NCBI GenBank assembly: GCA_950106755.1
Contig: OX467082.1
Location: 34,224,001-34,288,000, forward strand
Direction: 5' to 3'
Source of the DNA: Climacium dendroides
Lineage: Eukaryota; Streptophyta; Bryopsida; Hypnales; Climaciaceae
DNA length: 64,000 bases
Made by a program: the position numbers and the translations under genes. This document shows positions 1-11,660 of the stretch, piece by piece. Every line of letters begins with the position of its first letter. The first letter of the stretch is position 1. The notes below the pieces were generated by a model. It searched no databases. It was not told the origin of the DNA and saw nothing but the letters and a program-made list of their open reading frames with translations.

Positions 1-480
1 ATCGAGCTAATCACCCTGCATGCACGACTCTTCAACAGACGTACAACCTTTCCCATGCACGAGTAGTACCATGCTTTGCACTGCAGGAAGTCCACATCCA
101 ACCAAAAATGCTCCCTAAACTTCACATTACCATCCGGACGCTTAGGTTCCCAACACCACAACTTCTAACCGATTCTTCGACACTCGCACCCGCAGGCTCT
201 TACACAACCAATTCCTCCAGCTGAAACGTCTTCAAGAAATCCACGAGAACACCAACTTTTGCTCATAATTTCCTAAGCTTGTTTGTCTCCAAAGATACGG
301 ACGGGTTACAAAAAAGGGTCCAATGCAGTCACATGCAGCATCCGACGAAAAGAAAAACTTGCCCGCATGGCTCACGCCCTCAAATACTCTCAGTCCGTTC
401 CTTCTTCCTAGGGTTTTATCTTAGAAAACCTCAAGCAAAACTGACGGGATGATCCCATACCTCAAGAAGCCCCCCTAACA
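1..480. other. Unassigned moderate-GC stretch
   Basis: No open frame of useful length and no recognisable exon on either strand. A telo-box-like AAACCCTA lies near 410 on the minus strand. Such boxes are common just upstream of plant housekeeping genes, so this could be promoter or UTR sequence of a gene running off the left edge. That is inference only. Confidence 0.2.
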
Positions 481-499
481 AACCTCAACTCCACCACGG

Positions 500-1290
500 C
501 GCCTACAATTGTCGGCAATTTCAAACCAAAAAGGAATCAAGAGAGGGAAACGAACTCGAGAAGGACACGAACCACACCTCCGAAACGCTTTCTCCTTTCA
601 ACGGCAACCTTTTCAACCACAATTCCTCCCCATTTGCGGTCCCTTCCAGCTAAAGAAGAGAAAACGACTGGTAGTAGCGAACGAAGTTAGTTAGTTACAG
701 TCTGTGCAAACACGCAAAGCTACAAGAGCTACGGGTAGCGCCGCAAGAGGGGCAGTGCAACCCCCCAAAGTAGAAAGAGCAACTTCAAACGTAGTGACTT
801 CCTGGCCGCATTTCTCAACCGATTTCGACGATTCGAAGAGCTCTGCGAATCGCAATGGAAAGGTCGAGACGGCAGTCTCGATGCATGAGCGACAGCGCGA
901 TCACGCACAAGCGATCTCGGGCAGGAAACGGGTCGCAGAGCCGATAGCGCGACTTCTTCCTACTCCGCTTGGCAACCCCTGCGAGAAGAGTCGGAGGGGT
1001 TGTTTGTCGTTCCTCAGAGCCGACGAATCGTCGATGTTTCGACGAGCCATGAGTTATCGTCGGGTTCGTCGGGGGGACGACCGTCGACGATAACGTCGGA
1101 CGAGGTGACGGAGGACCGGGTTCGTTGGTCCGCGACGTTCTCAACGCGGATTGCGACGTTCGAAGAACGGAGCGCCGACACGTTCTCAACGGCGTTCTCT
1201 ACAGGCTCACGCGGAATCGCAGGCCCCACTCCCGCTCTAAACAATTGGCCATTGAATTCCAAAGCTTGACCCCCAGGACCCGCCTCCATG
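500..1290. other. GC-rich island with overlapping open frames, product unknown
   Basis: Base composition is clearly richer in G+C than the AT-rich DNA that follows. Several frames are open at once: plus strand about 509-694 and 704-1093 (same frame, separated by one stop) and minus strand 1014-1289 and 815-1189. The minus frame at 1289 starts with a true ATG (MEAGPGGQALEFNGQ) and has 91 codons. I recognise no domain, and no clear splice donor closes that frame. It may be a first exon or a 5-prime region of a minus-strand gene, or an unmethylated island without coding function. Confidence 0.25.
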
Positions 1291-1494
1291 AGTAGAGCGT
1301 GGATCCGTGGTAGTAGGTCGGTTCCTCCAAACGGCGTAATTTACAGCCAGCTTTTGGGGGCCCAAAAAAAATCTGAAGTACCCTCATTATTGGGTAATTA
1401 CTCTTGATATTTTGGGAGAGTTCCTAGAATGTGAGGTGCTCAGGGGAAATTCTCACCCAAAAAAATTGGTGCTACACAATTTGGGGGAATTATA

Positions 1495-1737
1495 TTAACC
1501 CTTAAACGTCAAGCAGACGTTTTGCATTCGATGAATGACAAGGAATTCTCTTGTGTAGGACAGAATGCAACTATTCATCCTCGAAATTAGGGGTGGAAAG
1601 GGGAAATCTTCTACAATAGTTTGACTTTCAATGAATGTTTTTAGTTTCTTTAAACTAGATGATGTCACACGGTTCCAAAAGGGCTGATTTTCATGGTTAG
1701 TAGCCCAACATTTAGTAGTCCAACATTTAAGGGTTAA
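1495..1737 (+). mobile_element. MITE family 1, complete copy (243 bp)
   Basis: Bounded by the 12-bp perfect terminal inverted repeat TTAACCCTTAAA at 1495-1506 and TTTAAGGGTTAA at 1726-1737. The interior matches a second copy at 8826-9056 in reverse orientation: both share GCAACTATTCATC and a segment like ACARTAGTTTGACTT. There is no coding capacity. Superfamily unknown because I could not define a target duplication. Confidence 0.7.
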
Positions 1738-3082
1738 ATTCTTAAGTTTTATGAACTTTCTTAGGTAGCTTCATTTTTTTTTGAGTTGGTCAATTTTTTA
1801 AAATCAGTCCCTATAAGACTAATGGATTTTTTTGAATAATTGAGTGGGCACTATTGACTTCATAATTTGGAATTCTTGAGTGAAATTTTGAGAATGGATG
1901 CTAATCATTTGGACCTATGTGTGAAGCTTTGTTTCATACTATTCCAATAAATATTGGAGTAAGGGATTTTTTCCATTTCAGTGTCACACCAGGTAGGTTA
2001 AAATGTATTCTAAAAACAAGATTAATTAATTTTATTGAATTGTATAGATTGATACCCTATTTAGAAAAATTAGAAACATTCAATTTGAACAATGAAGCAA
2101 AAGTTATCAAGAGTTTTATTTTGTAGGCAATGAAGATAGAAAAATCAGATGAAGTCATCTTTGAATTCAATTTGAAAATTTTCAAATAAAAAAGAGAAGA
2201 AAATATTTTTAAAATTTACTAAAATAATTTCACTATTGGAATTATCACTTCTCAATTTCTCATTAAAGTTACAAGTGTTTAGTTTTTTTCTTTCATTCAC
2301 TGCCACCTTCCATTTTATTATTTTTTTAAAGATGAATATGAAAGATTATTTGGTTTAATTTTTTTTCATATATTCTCAATCCATTTTCCAATAAATTGAC
2401 TGGGAAGCACAAGTTTTAGGACATAAATTATTATTTTTAAATGTTGAAAGACAAAACTTCACCTTTAGGAAGAGTTAGAAAAAAATATTCGTTTGAAGTT
2501 TGGGCACAAATAACTTGTGGTTGGAAGGGATATTCACTCTAAAAATTTGTGAGAATGTACTTGAACAAGATAAATAAAGAATCCTATAAATGTATTTATT
2601 AAATAATAAATATAGATGAAGATTTTAGTCTTGCCTTGGGCAAGTGTTTTGAAGTAGTTTAGAACCTCTAAACAATAAAGAACTTTAGGGGTTAAAAATG
2701 AAATACCACAAAAAAATATGAACCAAGAATGGGACATCTTAATTTGTTTAGAGGTTAAATTTGTCAATTCTGAAGAAGGAAGTCAAATTCTATATTTTGT
2801 AACAAATGAAAATGGAAATTTGAGGTGTTTGAAAAGTTTAGGTATGTTTTTCTTTTTAAACACAAAATTTAGAAATACACATTTGATAGGCGATTGAAAT
2901 TGTTGTCCAAGTTTTGATGTTGAAAAAAAATGCAAATAAAACTATAGATCAAACATATCATTAGTGACCATTGAGGTGCAAAAAACTCTTTTGTCATAAC
3001 TTTTAACTCAAAGTTGCAACTACTCAGTCAATATTCTAATAACAAATCATATAGGAAAAGGAACCAACTAGATTGTATGCAA
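1738..3082. other. AT-rich intergenic DNA
   Basis: Long A and T runs and only short chance frames. I see no exon, RNA gene or defined repeat. Confidence 0.5.
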
Positions 3083-3411
3083 GGATGCTAGCATATAAAT
3101 TTAGTATCTTGAGCCCATGAGTTTACGAGTTTAGGCTCCTATATTATAAGTACCTATATTATAGGCACCTTACACAGTTATAGAATATTTATATTATAGG
3201 TGTCTATAATGTAGGTACCTATGTTATAAACACCTTCTATAGTTATAGGATATATAAGCACCTTCCATAGTTATAGGGCACTTATATTATAAGTATGTAC
3301 GTAATAGGTCCCTTTGATAGTTGTAGATTACTTATTTACACCTAGGCTCAAGATTTGTAGACTTGGATTTCTAGGCTCGCATTTTTAGATTCACATACTA
3401 CTGTCATTGGT
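3083..3411 (+). mobile_element. MITE family 2, copy 1, with internal short repeats
   Basis: The left end reads GGATGCTAGCAT and is followed by a segment with CTTGAGCCCA. The right end carries the inverse (GGCTCAAGA, then TTCACATAC), somewhat decayed. The interior is built of variants of TATATTATAGGCACCTT and CATAGTTATAGG. A second copy at 10498-10715 has the same order and a better right end (CATGCTAGCATCAT). Non-coding. Confidence 0.55.
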
Positions 3412-4626
3412 AGTTACCTTAAAGCATCCTTGGTTCAATCAAAAAACACCACACCAACACCATAATCAAGGGGGCTACTTCAAAAAACACTCCTTGATAC
3501 AATTGGTATCAATCTCTCTTTATTCTTGACCCCACCATTCTCCTTCCCAAACCCAACAAGTTAGTGAAATATAAAGAGCCCATAATTTGATTCACAATAG
3601 GAAGATTCATAGCTATCATATCTTTTCAAACTTTGTTATGCATGCCACTAAATAGGAACTTCCTTCTTCTGTATGATAGTCTTTATTTCAATGTAGAATA
3701 TTTTCATCTCCTTTATTTGACAATGCAAGAAAGTACATTTCAGGTTTGGATTGCCGCCTTTGCATCATGTTAGTGTTTTTAAGTCACCTTAGTAGATTGA
3801 GGTTTACAACCCTCCACTTGAAAATTCAAATGTCTTGTTGTGATGAGACGCTTGTCAAGCAAGGGCCTCTTTGCCACCGTGGCCTCTTTCTCTCTCCTTT
3901 CTCTCTTTTCTTTTTCTTTTGGTTCTCTCACCCCAAGCTGCTTTGCAATTGGGGACTTGTTAAGGTAGAATTGTCTAATACCATCATCCACCCAATTCCA
4001 CCACCTACATGATCTTCCCAATTATGTTAGTGGCCCATCTATTACTGCTATCTTTACAACCCATTATCATGATGGCAGTGCACTTGGAGAGCAAACACAT
4101 CATCCCATGCTTCAACAAGGATCTATTCACAATTTAACATTTTAGCTTCAAAAACCACAAGAAAATTCACTTCTTGTCAGAATGTCTTCATTCTTTTTGC
4201 GATTACCTTCTCTCAAACTTTTCAATCTCTGAAAAATATGAGAGCTCACAAATAGCTTCTCCCAAGTACCTAGATGGCACATCTGTGTGGTAATGGGCAG
4301 TTCTACCTTACTGGTTTCTTTCTTGTGGTTCCTTTGCTTGTGTTACAAAAATAAATTCTGGCACTGTTGTCAAAAAAATTTAAAACCAAAAAAAATTCAG
4401 TACTGTCCTTGTTTCAGGTCATGGACTGAGGATGGCCCTTGTAACATATCTTGGCCCCTGATTGCAAGTACACAGCACAATTTGAATGAAGGGCAATGTG
4501 TCCACTCAGTTTGCAACACTTGTCATGTTTGAATAGGAATAGGTACCATTCCTATTCGGCACCTGCCTACCTAAGATGCCACAAATGCCAAAGTCTCAAC
4601 ATTAAAGTACAATACCCAAAATGGTG
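3412..4626. other. Unassigned stretch with a short perfect palindrome
   Basis: Slightly richer in G+C than its surroundings but without a supported gene. At 4531-4557 the arms GAATAGGAAT and ATTCCTATTC form a 10-bp perfect inverted repeat around AGGTACC. Confidence 0.35.
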
Positions 4627-5060
4627 CAAATAAATATTCGAGCATTTGAGCATGGTTCATATTATAAAATTGTCCAGCTTTTTCTGTGGCCTTCGACGGA
4701 AGTGGTCAACGAGAACATTCTAGATTAGATTTTAGAATTTAATATCCGGGGTAATGGTCTTTACGTTAAAAGCAAGATGCTGAAAATTGTCCAAATAAAT
4801 ATTTGAGTATTTGAGTAAGGTTCATATTGTAAAATGGTCTAACTTTGTGTTGAGTCATCAATGGAAGTGGTCAACGAGGGGATTCTAGAGTAGATTTTAG
4901 AATTTAATATCCGAGGTAACGGTCTTTATGTTAAAAGCAAGATGCCGAAAATTGTCCAAATAAATATTTGAGTATTTGAGTAAGGTTCATATTGTAAAAT
5001 GGTCTAACTTTGTGTTGAGTCATCAATGGAAGTGGTCAACGAGGGGATTCTAGAGTAGAT
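4627..5060 (+). repeat. 165-bp tandem repeat, about 2.6 copies
   Basis: Units start at CAAATAAATATT at 4627, 4792 and 4957, exactly 165 bp apart. The second and third copies are nearly identical and the first is more diverged. Each has the segments GAAGTGGTCAACGAG and TTTAGAATTTAATATCC, and the third copy ends early. No coding frame. Confidence 0.85.
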
Positions 5061-6206
5061 TCTAACATGCTTTTTCAAGATATTGTATGAAGAAATTGTG
5101 AATTTTCAAAGTGTTGGAAGTGAATGTATCCAAAATCAACTCTAATACAAAAGCTAAATATTTTAGGCACAGACATGTGATAGTCACATTGAAAATAGTT
5201 CAAAATTAAGTACAATTGCTTTAGTTTATTTGTTTTCCAATTTTTAGTGTTTGTGACACTAAATTGTCAAAGTCACACTATTTATAGAATATTTATATAT
5301 AAGAAAAAATAAAATATTATTATATTATACAAATTTCTATCATTTCTATAAATTATATTGTTTTTCTATTGACATTAGTTTTTAGTGAACCTAATTTTGT
5401 ACACTCACTAATTAAAATATATTTGTGAAGTGACCAAAAATAGGGACTATTAGTTCTCTTATTTAAAACACCATTGTCATTAATCATTAAAATCCTACAA
5501 GGGGTCTACAATTGTCAATTTTTGTATAACTAAACCTTTAAATTGAATTTTTTGGTATTTGTCTTCAATAGCAATTTATTTTAGTTTTAAAGTGTATTGT
5601 TATTGTAAATAATGAACAATTATATTTTTGGGGTGTAGGCTACATAGAGGACTGCAAAAATTTGTAATTCAAAACTCTACAAAACTATTTATGAACTAGA
5701 AGGTCACATATTCCTACAAAAAGGTTGGTGGTCACCAACCATTCTATACAAGATTTTTGTACCCAAAGCACTTTGGACACATCATGTGCACTTTTATGGT
5801 GATTCCATAAAGTAGTTGGCCACCATATAAATTGCTCTCATAAATTAAGAAATTAGAATTATAAAGTGAAATTTGGACGCATTGTTGTACAAAGGGGACT
5901 CTACCTCCATGTGCAATTTCACTTAATATAAATTGTATTTAAACCTATTATTGTTTAAATGAAATTTCTATGTAAAATTTATTTGTGTAAAAAGTCAAAA
6001 TGTCTCATTTCTTCTTATAGGATGAATGTAGATCTTAACTAAAATCACCTATTACAAATTTCATGAATTTTGGATTTTTATTGGTTGAAATCTTACTAAT
6101 TGAAGTTTGACCTCAAAATTTTGAATTTTGAAATTTTTATTCTATAGATTATGAAAAAATAAAATAAAAATTCAAAATAACATCAAATAACTATACATAT
6201 CATGTA
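5061..6206. other. AT-rich DNA with an 18-bp palindrome
   Basis: No gene or defined element. GGTTGGTGGTCACCAACC at 5723-5740 is a perfect palindrome of unknown role. Confidence 0.4.
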
Positions 6207-6504
6207 TATGTTGCCCATACATTTAAACTGCGTTGAAAATGAGTAAACTATGTCATATGGATTTTGTTGAGAACCTCGTTTCCAATGCTGAAATTCTGCA
6301 CTGGAATATTGTTTCCAACGTAACATTCTGCGTTGGAGTGCATTCCAACAAAACAAATTGCGTTGAAATACACTCCAACGCAGAATGTTACATTGAAAAT
6401 AACATTCTAATGCATAATTTCAACATTGGAAACGAGGTTCTCAACAAAATCCATATGACGTGGTTTGCTCATTTCCAACATAGTTTAAATGCATGGACAA
6501 CATA
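6207..6504. mobile_element. Foldback element, about 298 bp
   Basis: Nearly the whole segment is one long inverted repeat with arms of about 135 bp around a short spacer near 6350-6362. The outer ends are TATGTTGCCCATAC and GCATGGACAACATA. Matching arm blocks include GAGAACCTCGTTTCCAATG against CATTGGAAACGAGGTTCTC. An open frame across it is a by-product of the palindrome. Transcription would give a long hairpin RNA. Confidence 0.8.
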
Positions 6505-6738
6505 GTTTTCTTCTAGTGTTAAAAAGCCCTCGGCAAGGAGGGGCACACCGGCTTGGTTTTGTGGCATTCGAACGTATGGTAAGAAAGTTATTGAATTTTG
6601 AAGTTTTTATGAACTAAAAAATTAAAAATTTACTTTTACTTTTGTTTTGATTGTGGCAACAGCATGGGGCGCACTAATCATCATACTACTAAAATTATAA
6701 GTCCCTCTATAATATCACAAATGCTACCATTAATACTA

Positions 6739-7533
6739 GGGGCTTGTGTTTGCTATGCTACGCATTCATTATATCACATATTAGTAAAATTTTGATATAT
6801 TTGAATAGAATGCATGATAATGAATTCAATAAGTCTTTAAAATAATTATTTTGAATATTTTGTAAAAATATTTTTAATCATGCATACATAGAAATTGTAT
6901 TTTTACACAATGTGATATTACAGAAATAGAGTAGCTGTTTGCAATCACTTTTGTAATATCACTTTTTACAAAGGGTGGTATTATAGAAATAATATAGTTG
7001 TTGCAATTAAGGTGGTATTAAAGAGGATCCATAGGATGATATTATAAAGGTAGCAAATCCATTGCTTCTTTTGGCTTTACACTTCTTTGCACTTCTATGA
7101 TTTTGTGCTTTTGTGAGCTTTGAGCTTTCATGATTTCAATTTTCTATTGCTACTACCAAATGATTTTGAGAAATTTATTCAATTGAAGTGATTTTGGATT
7201 CCACAACAATTAAGTTGTTCACAAAGTTTTTGAGGTTTATAAATTTTTCTTTTCAATTCTTCAATTTAGGTTGCCATTTTTTGTAACAATGGAGTCAAAT
7301 TTCTAATGCATTCTAATGTATGTGTATCTTTTATAGTATTTACCATTGCATATGTTTCATTCATCATTCAATAAATTTCTATTGTACATTTCAATATATG
7401 CTTACTTATAAAAAAAATTATACAAAGATTTTAGTCATTTTTATTTGAGGATTTTTTGAAATTTGTGTTCTGCATTCTATCTAATACATAAAAATTCTAA
7501 TGATGAATGCGTAGCATAGCAAGTGCCAACCGT
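6739..7533. mobile_element. Non-autonomous TIR element, about 795 bp
   Basis: A 20-bp perfect inverted repeat, TTGCTATGCTACGCATTCAT, lies at 6750-6769 and in inverse at 7503-7522. Imperfect pairing extends outward by about 10 bp. The interior is AT-rich and non-coding. Superfamily not determined because no clear target duplication is visible. Confidence 0.6.
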
Positions 7534-8825
7534 TGGTATAACTCTAAAAAATCAATTTTAAATTTTTGTTTTAAAAAAAAAGTGATTTTTTCAATCTACC
7601 CAAACTACCTATTTACAGAAAAAAGTAACACATCAGACCAGATCTTTTGACTTGTATTTTCAAATGTCATAAAATTTAGTGCATTTGAAAGATATTCCTC
7701 ATCCCCACATTGTAATAAAATTTCAGCCTAAAATATGCAAATCTCTAATCACATGTATATGCTCAAAATTTCTATGTTGAAAAAAATGCATGCTGGTCTT
7801 TAGACACAAGAAGGATACTAAGGTAAGACAGCCCATTACAGTCAAATGACCCATTGTGGTCGCCTAAGAAATGACCCATTGTGGTTTTTTTCCAGGATGT
7901 GGGATGTGGGCAACAATGCATGTCTTACATGACAGCAGTGGAGTGAACACTGACCTCATTAGGAACTTCTGAGTTTTCAGTGTGAAGTCCATTGTAAAAA
8001 TTGACTTTTTTTGCCTTCTGTAATAGAAAACATTTTGACTGCATTAGGCAGTGAGATGAGCATTACAGATTCAGATTTTAGTGGTCTTATAAGGTAGTCT
8101 ACAGACTCTTTTGGGCTCAATGCTTCAGAAATTTCTAGCGAATTCATACTTTGTTAAAAAAAATTAATTTCAATTGCACCTGCTATTTCTCACACTTGTA
8201 CTAATGTAAGAAAAAAATTGAAAAATTTCAGCAACAAGATGATGCCAAACTCCTCATTCTGACTGGTTTACCTCAACTGCTCTTGGAACAGATAGGCATT
8301 TTGATGCACTGGTATAATTGAGGACTTATTGGTACAAGTATGAGAATATCAAGCTCAAGCATGCATTGGACAATGAAATCAGGGTTTCCATTTTGAGCAA
8401 GACTTTGCTAAAAAAATGATATTGTTGGAATATTGGATGAGAAATTATTTATTCGTAGTGGATGAATTTTATTCCATAATCTTAGGATGACATCACATCT
8501 TTTTGGAATGAATGCATATATCTTTGGATGAATGTTCAATTGTCATCCCATATTTTCATACTTCATCCATAGACATGGATGAAATTAAAATAGCTTCATC
8601 ATGGTCGTTTTCTGCACTGCCCAGAATAAATGAGATAGAAAAAAAAACTGATATAATGCGGCATGTGAGTGAATATGGAGTTTACAGTAAATAATTATTG
8701 ATCAGAAAGATTGCATCAGCAGAAAATTAACTAAAATTTCTTTTGAGGGGATAGTAACAAGAGCTCCTGGAATTCATTTCAAAGCGAAGTTTTGCTCTTT
8801 GGTTTGAGTGGTTTCTAACTTCAAT
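7534..8825. other. Unassigned AT-rich DNA
   Basis: No gene seen. ATGACCCATTGTGGT occurs twice near 7845-7885 as a short local duplication. The interval 8430-8690 has several GGATGAAT/ATTCATCC pieces that may be an old palindromic element, but I could not define its ends. Confidence 0.35.
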
Positions 8826-9056
8826 TTAACCCTGAAACGACAAATGGATGACCTTGGAAATCATCCTTTTTCATTATCGTGTGAATAATTGGCTTAAGAA
8901 ATAGCAAAAGCACTCATTGCAAGTCAAACTACTGTAAAAAAAACTCTATTTTTCACAACAAAATTCATAAGATGAATAGTTGCACTTCGATCCTACTTGA
9001 AGGATTCCCTATCATCCATTGGACACCAAAAGGCCGTATCCACATTTAAGGGTTAA
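8826..9056 (-). mobile_element. MITE family 1, second copy (231 bp)
   Basis: The ends are TTAACCCTGAAAC (8826) and TTTAAGGGTTAA (9045-9056). On the minus strand the interior aligns with the copy at 1495-1737, including GCAACTATTCATC and a TAGTTTGACTTGCAATGA-like block. Non-coding. Confidence 0.7.
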
Positions 9057-9493
9057 ATGCAACGAAACTCCATTTCATTTGTGTAAAAATAACGAAACAT
9101 AACAACCTCAATTCAAACTTTGTTTTGTAGATGCTTCCACTTCACCTATTTACGCTTCTGTTTCCACATACCGTACTTTCTCATCAATTAACCATTAATT
9201 CAATAATTTACTAGAAGCCGAGTGGCTGGTGCTACCACTCCTTGCATCACCAATGACCATGCTTGGTGGACAGAGAAGTCAAGGAAGGTGATGTAAGCCT
9301 ACTGTTGATTTTATCATGTTGCATGGGACTTGAATGTGACGGAGGTGTGGCGAGCTGTAGTCATGTGTGACTCGTCACTCCAAGTCACACAAAGCTTAAG
9401 TTAACTTATCATCAGCTCTAACACTCATGTAGCTCTCAAGGAGAAACCAAAGGAAAGCGTAAGGTAACTGCACTTCATTTCAGTTATTCATGG

Positions 9494-9960
9494 GAGTCTA
9501 GGGTTGGATTTGGAAACTCCTATCTTCAACACTTTGAAAATTTGTAGAAAGTGTAAGGTAACTACACTTCATTTCAATTGCTTTCTAAAACTGCGCACAC
9601 TCTAGATTCTTGCTAAAATGTACTCCCATCGTTCAATGAATAAACTGAATGATGGGAGTATATTTTAGCAAGAATGACATCATGACATGAGAGTCTAGGG
9701 TTGGACTTAGAAATCCCTATTTTCAACACTTCAAAAATTTATAGTTTGTTCATTTGATGTCAAAAAAATGCATCTTGCTAAAATGTACTCCCATCGTTCA
9801 ATGAATAAACTGAATGATGGGAGTATATTTTAGCAAGAATGACATCATGACTTGAGAGTCTAGGGTTGGACTTAGAAATTCCTATTTTCAACACTTCAAA
9901 AATTTATAGTTTATTCATTTGATGTCAAAAAAATGCATTCTGGGAGAATCTAGAATCCCC
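9494..9960 (+). repeat. Tandem 165-bp units, each with a long hairpin
   Basis: GAGTCTAGGGTTGGA recurs at 9494, 9691 and 9855. Between the repeats lies a near-perfect hairpin at about 9609-9674, repeated at about 9774-9839. The arms are about 27 bp (CTTGCTAAAATGTACTCCCA on the left) with only two mismatches, both of which would be G-U pairs in RNA. The third unit is cut off near 9938. Confidence 0.8.
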
Positions 9961-10125
9961 CCTTTTTTTGACATAAGGATGTTAAACAACACATTGCAAG
10001 GGGTTTTGTCAGGTAGAGAGGTTGATTTCATACTAAATAAACTGTATGTTATTGCTAGGTATCGAACTCGTGACCACACCGTTTGATTGGGGTACCTTAC
10101 CACCATCATCCAATAGTTTAGAGTC
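9957..10125 (-). mobile_element. tRNA-derived SINE, copy 1
   Basis: On the minus strand the head reads GGTGGTAAGGTACC (A-box-like), followed by CACGAGTTCGATACCT (B-box-like). These are the internal RNA polymerase III promoter parts of a tRNA. A body with CTCTACCTGACAAAA and an A-rich tail follow. A diverged relative lies at 61,691-61,855. Non-coding; spread would depend on a LINE's reverse transcriptase. Confidence 0.65.
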
Positions 10126-10497
10126 ATCTTGAATCCTAAAATCCTCTTTTGACTACAAACAAGACCACATTAAAAAATTCAATATAATAATGGGAACCAT
10201 GTTGAATTACTTATTTGTGCCATTTTAGGTGTAATTACTTTACTTGATATGTGTCCCTCCAAAGCATCGGAATGAGCATTTGAATGGAGTTTAGTCTTTA
10301 ATATTTAATTATTTTAATTTTTGGTCGAATCTTACAATCAATTGAAAGAATTGTTCACAATATTTTAGTGCACATGTATTCTTAAACACCGCATGATTGA
10401 ATTAAACAATTTACAAAAGACATTTAAGCCAAGGTAGAATTTTAGAAAAAATGTGAATTAATTTTTCATGACATACATAGGATATGGTGAGTTTGTG

Positions 10498-10715
10498 AAG
10501 ATTGTTAATATACGAGCATAAAATCTTGAGCCCACGAGCCTAAGAACTTGGAAACCTATGTTGTAGGTGCTTATGTTATAAGTGCCTTCCATGGTTATAG
10601 AATACTTATAATATAGATGCGTATGTTATAAATATCTTCAAAGGTTGTAAAATACCTACTTATACCCAGGCTCAAGGCTTACATTTCTAGATTCACATGC
10701 TAGCATCATTACTGA
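10498..10715 (+). mobile_element. MITE family 2, copy 2
   Basis: Same order of parts as the copy at 3083-3411: CTTGAGCCCACGAG near the left, internal variants of CCATGGTTATAG, then CCAGGCTCAAGG and TTCACATGCTAGCATCAT on the right. Confidence 0.55.
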
Positions 10716-11334
10716 GCTCACTACATTGACACATAAACTTTAGAAGTAGATTGTGATAGCCATTATTTCTTCAAATCTAGCATGAAGTATGTCATTGGTT
10801 GCATCTTCAAAATGTACTTCTAGTTGTATAAAAGTGCCTCCAAATTTCAAATACTTCAAAGCCTTTCAAAGCTTATTACTAAGGCTTTGAAAAACTATGT
10901 ACTCAAATACTGTCAACAATTACAACTGTTTTTCCAAGGACCGAGTCCATTTTATTCTCTATTTTTCACCCAGGCAACATGGTGCGAACATTGGGTAGGG
11001 ATAATTGTACAACCTGAACCCAGATAGCGAACTCTTCCCATGACGCAATGGTCTCACTTTTCAGACGTCCACTCCATGACGCGGATTCCCTCACTCACTA
11101 TCTACAGGGATGGTGTGGAATTTCGGGGGTTGCTCATAAATCCAAACTTCAAGGCTGACTGGAGACTTCTCCTGCGATTGTTGTCGTCGTCCTCAGCCAG
11201 TCTGTGTTTTCAATTACGGCTCACACCAGACTGGATTTGACCAGGAGTGGGAGACTGCAAACAGATAACTTAAAGTTGAACTTGCACCATCAGCAGCAGC
11301 GCACTCCATACAGTCACTTCAGTCCATGCCATGG
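10716..11334. other. Unassigned, mildly GC-rich
   Basis: Short frames exist at 10,824-11,027 and 11,040-11,240 (plus), but none has a recognisable domain or good splice sites. It could be decayed gene sequence. Confidence 0.25.
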
Positions 11335-11660
11335 TAACCCTAAACCCTAAATAGTTGCACACTCCACAGTCACTTCAGTCGATGTCATGGTAACCCTAAA
11401 TCCTAAATAGTTGCACACTCCACATTCCACACAGTCACTTCAATTGATGTCATGATAACCCTAAACCCTAAATAGTTGCACACTCCACACAATCACTTCA
11501 GGTCGATGTCATGGTAACCCTAAACCCTAAATAGTTGCACACTCCACACTCCACACAGTCACTTCAGTTGATGTCATGGTAACCCTAAACCCTAAAAAGT
11601 TGCACATTCCACACAATCACTAATTGATGTCATGGGTAACCCTAAACCCTAAAAAGTTGC
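11335..11660 (+). repeat. Minisatellite with telomere-like motif, six units
   Basis: Units begin with TAACCCTAAACCCTAAA at 11,335, 11,391, 11,456, 11,515, 11,580 and 11,637, spaced 56-65 bp. The rest of each unit is like AGTTGCACACTCCACA followed by CAGTCACTTCAG and GATGTCATGG. Each unit thus carries about two plant telomere repeats embedded in unrelated sequence. Confidence 0.85.

Noticed and set aside
6233..6505. 90-codon plus-strand frame
   Set aside because: It coincides with the foldback element and is a by-product of the palindrome.
6530..6580. GTGGCATTCGAACG as a tRNA or SINE B box
   Set aside because: No A box at the right distance and no cloverleaf could be drawn.
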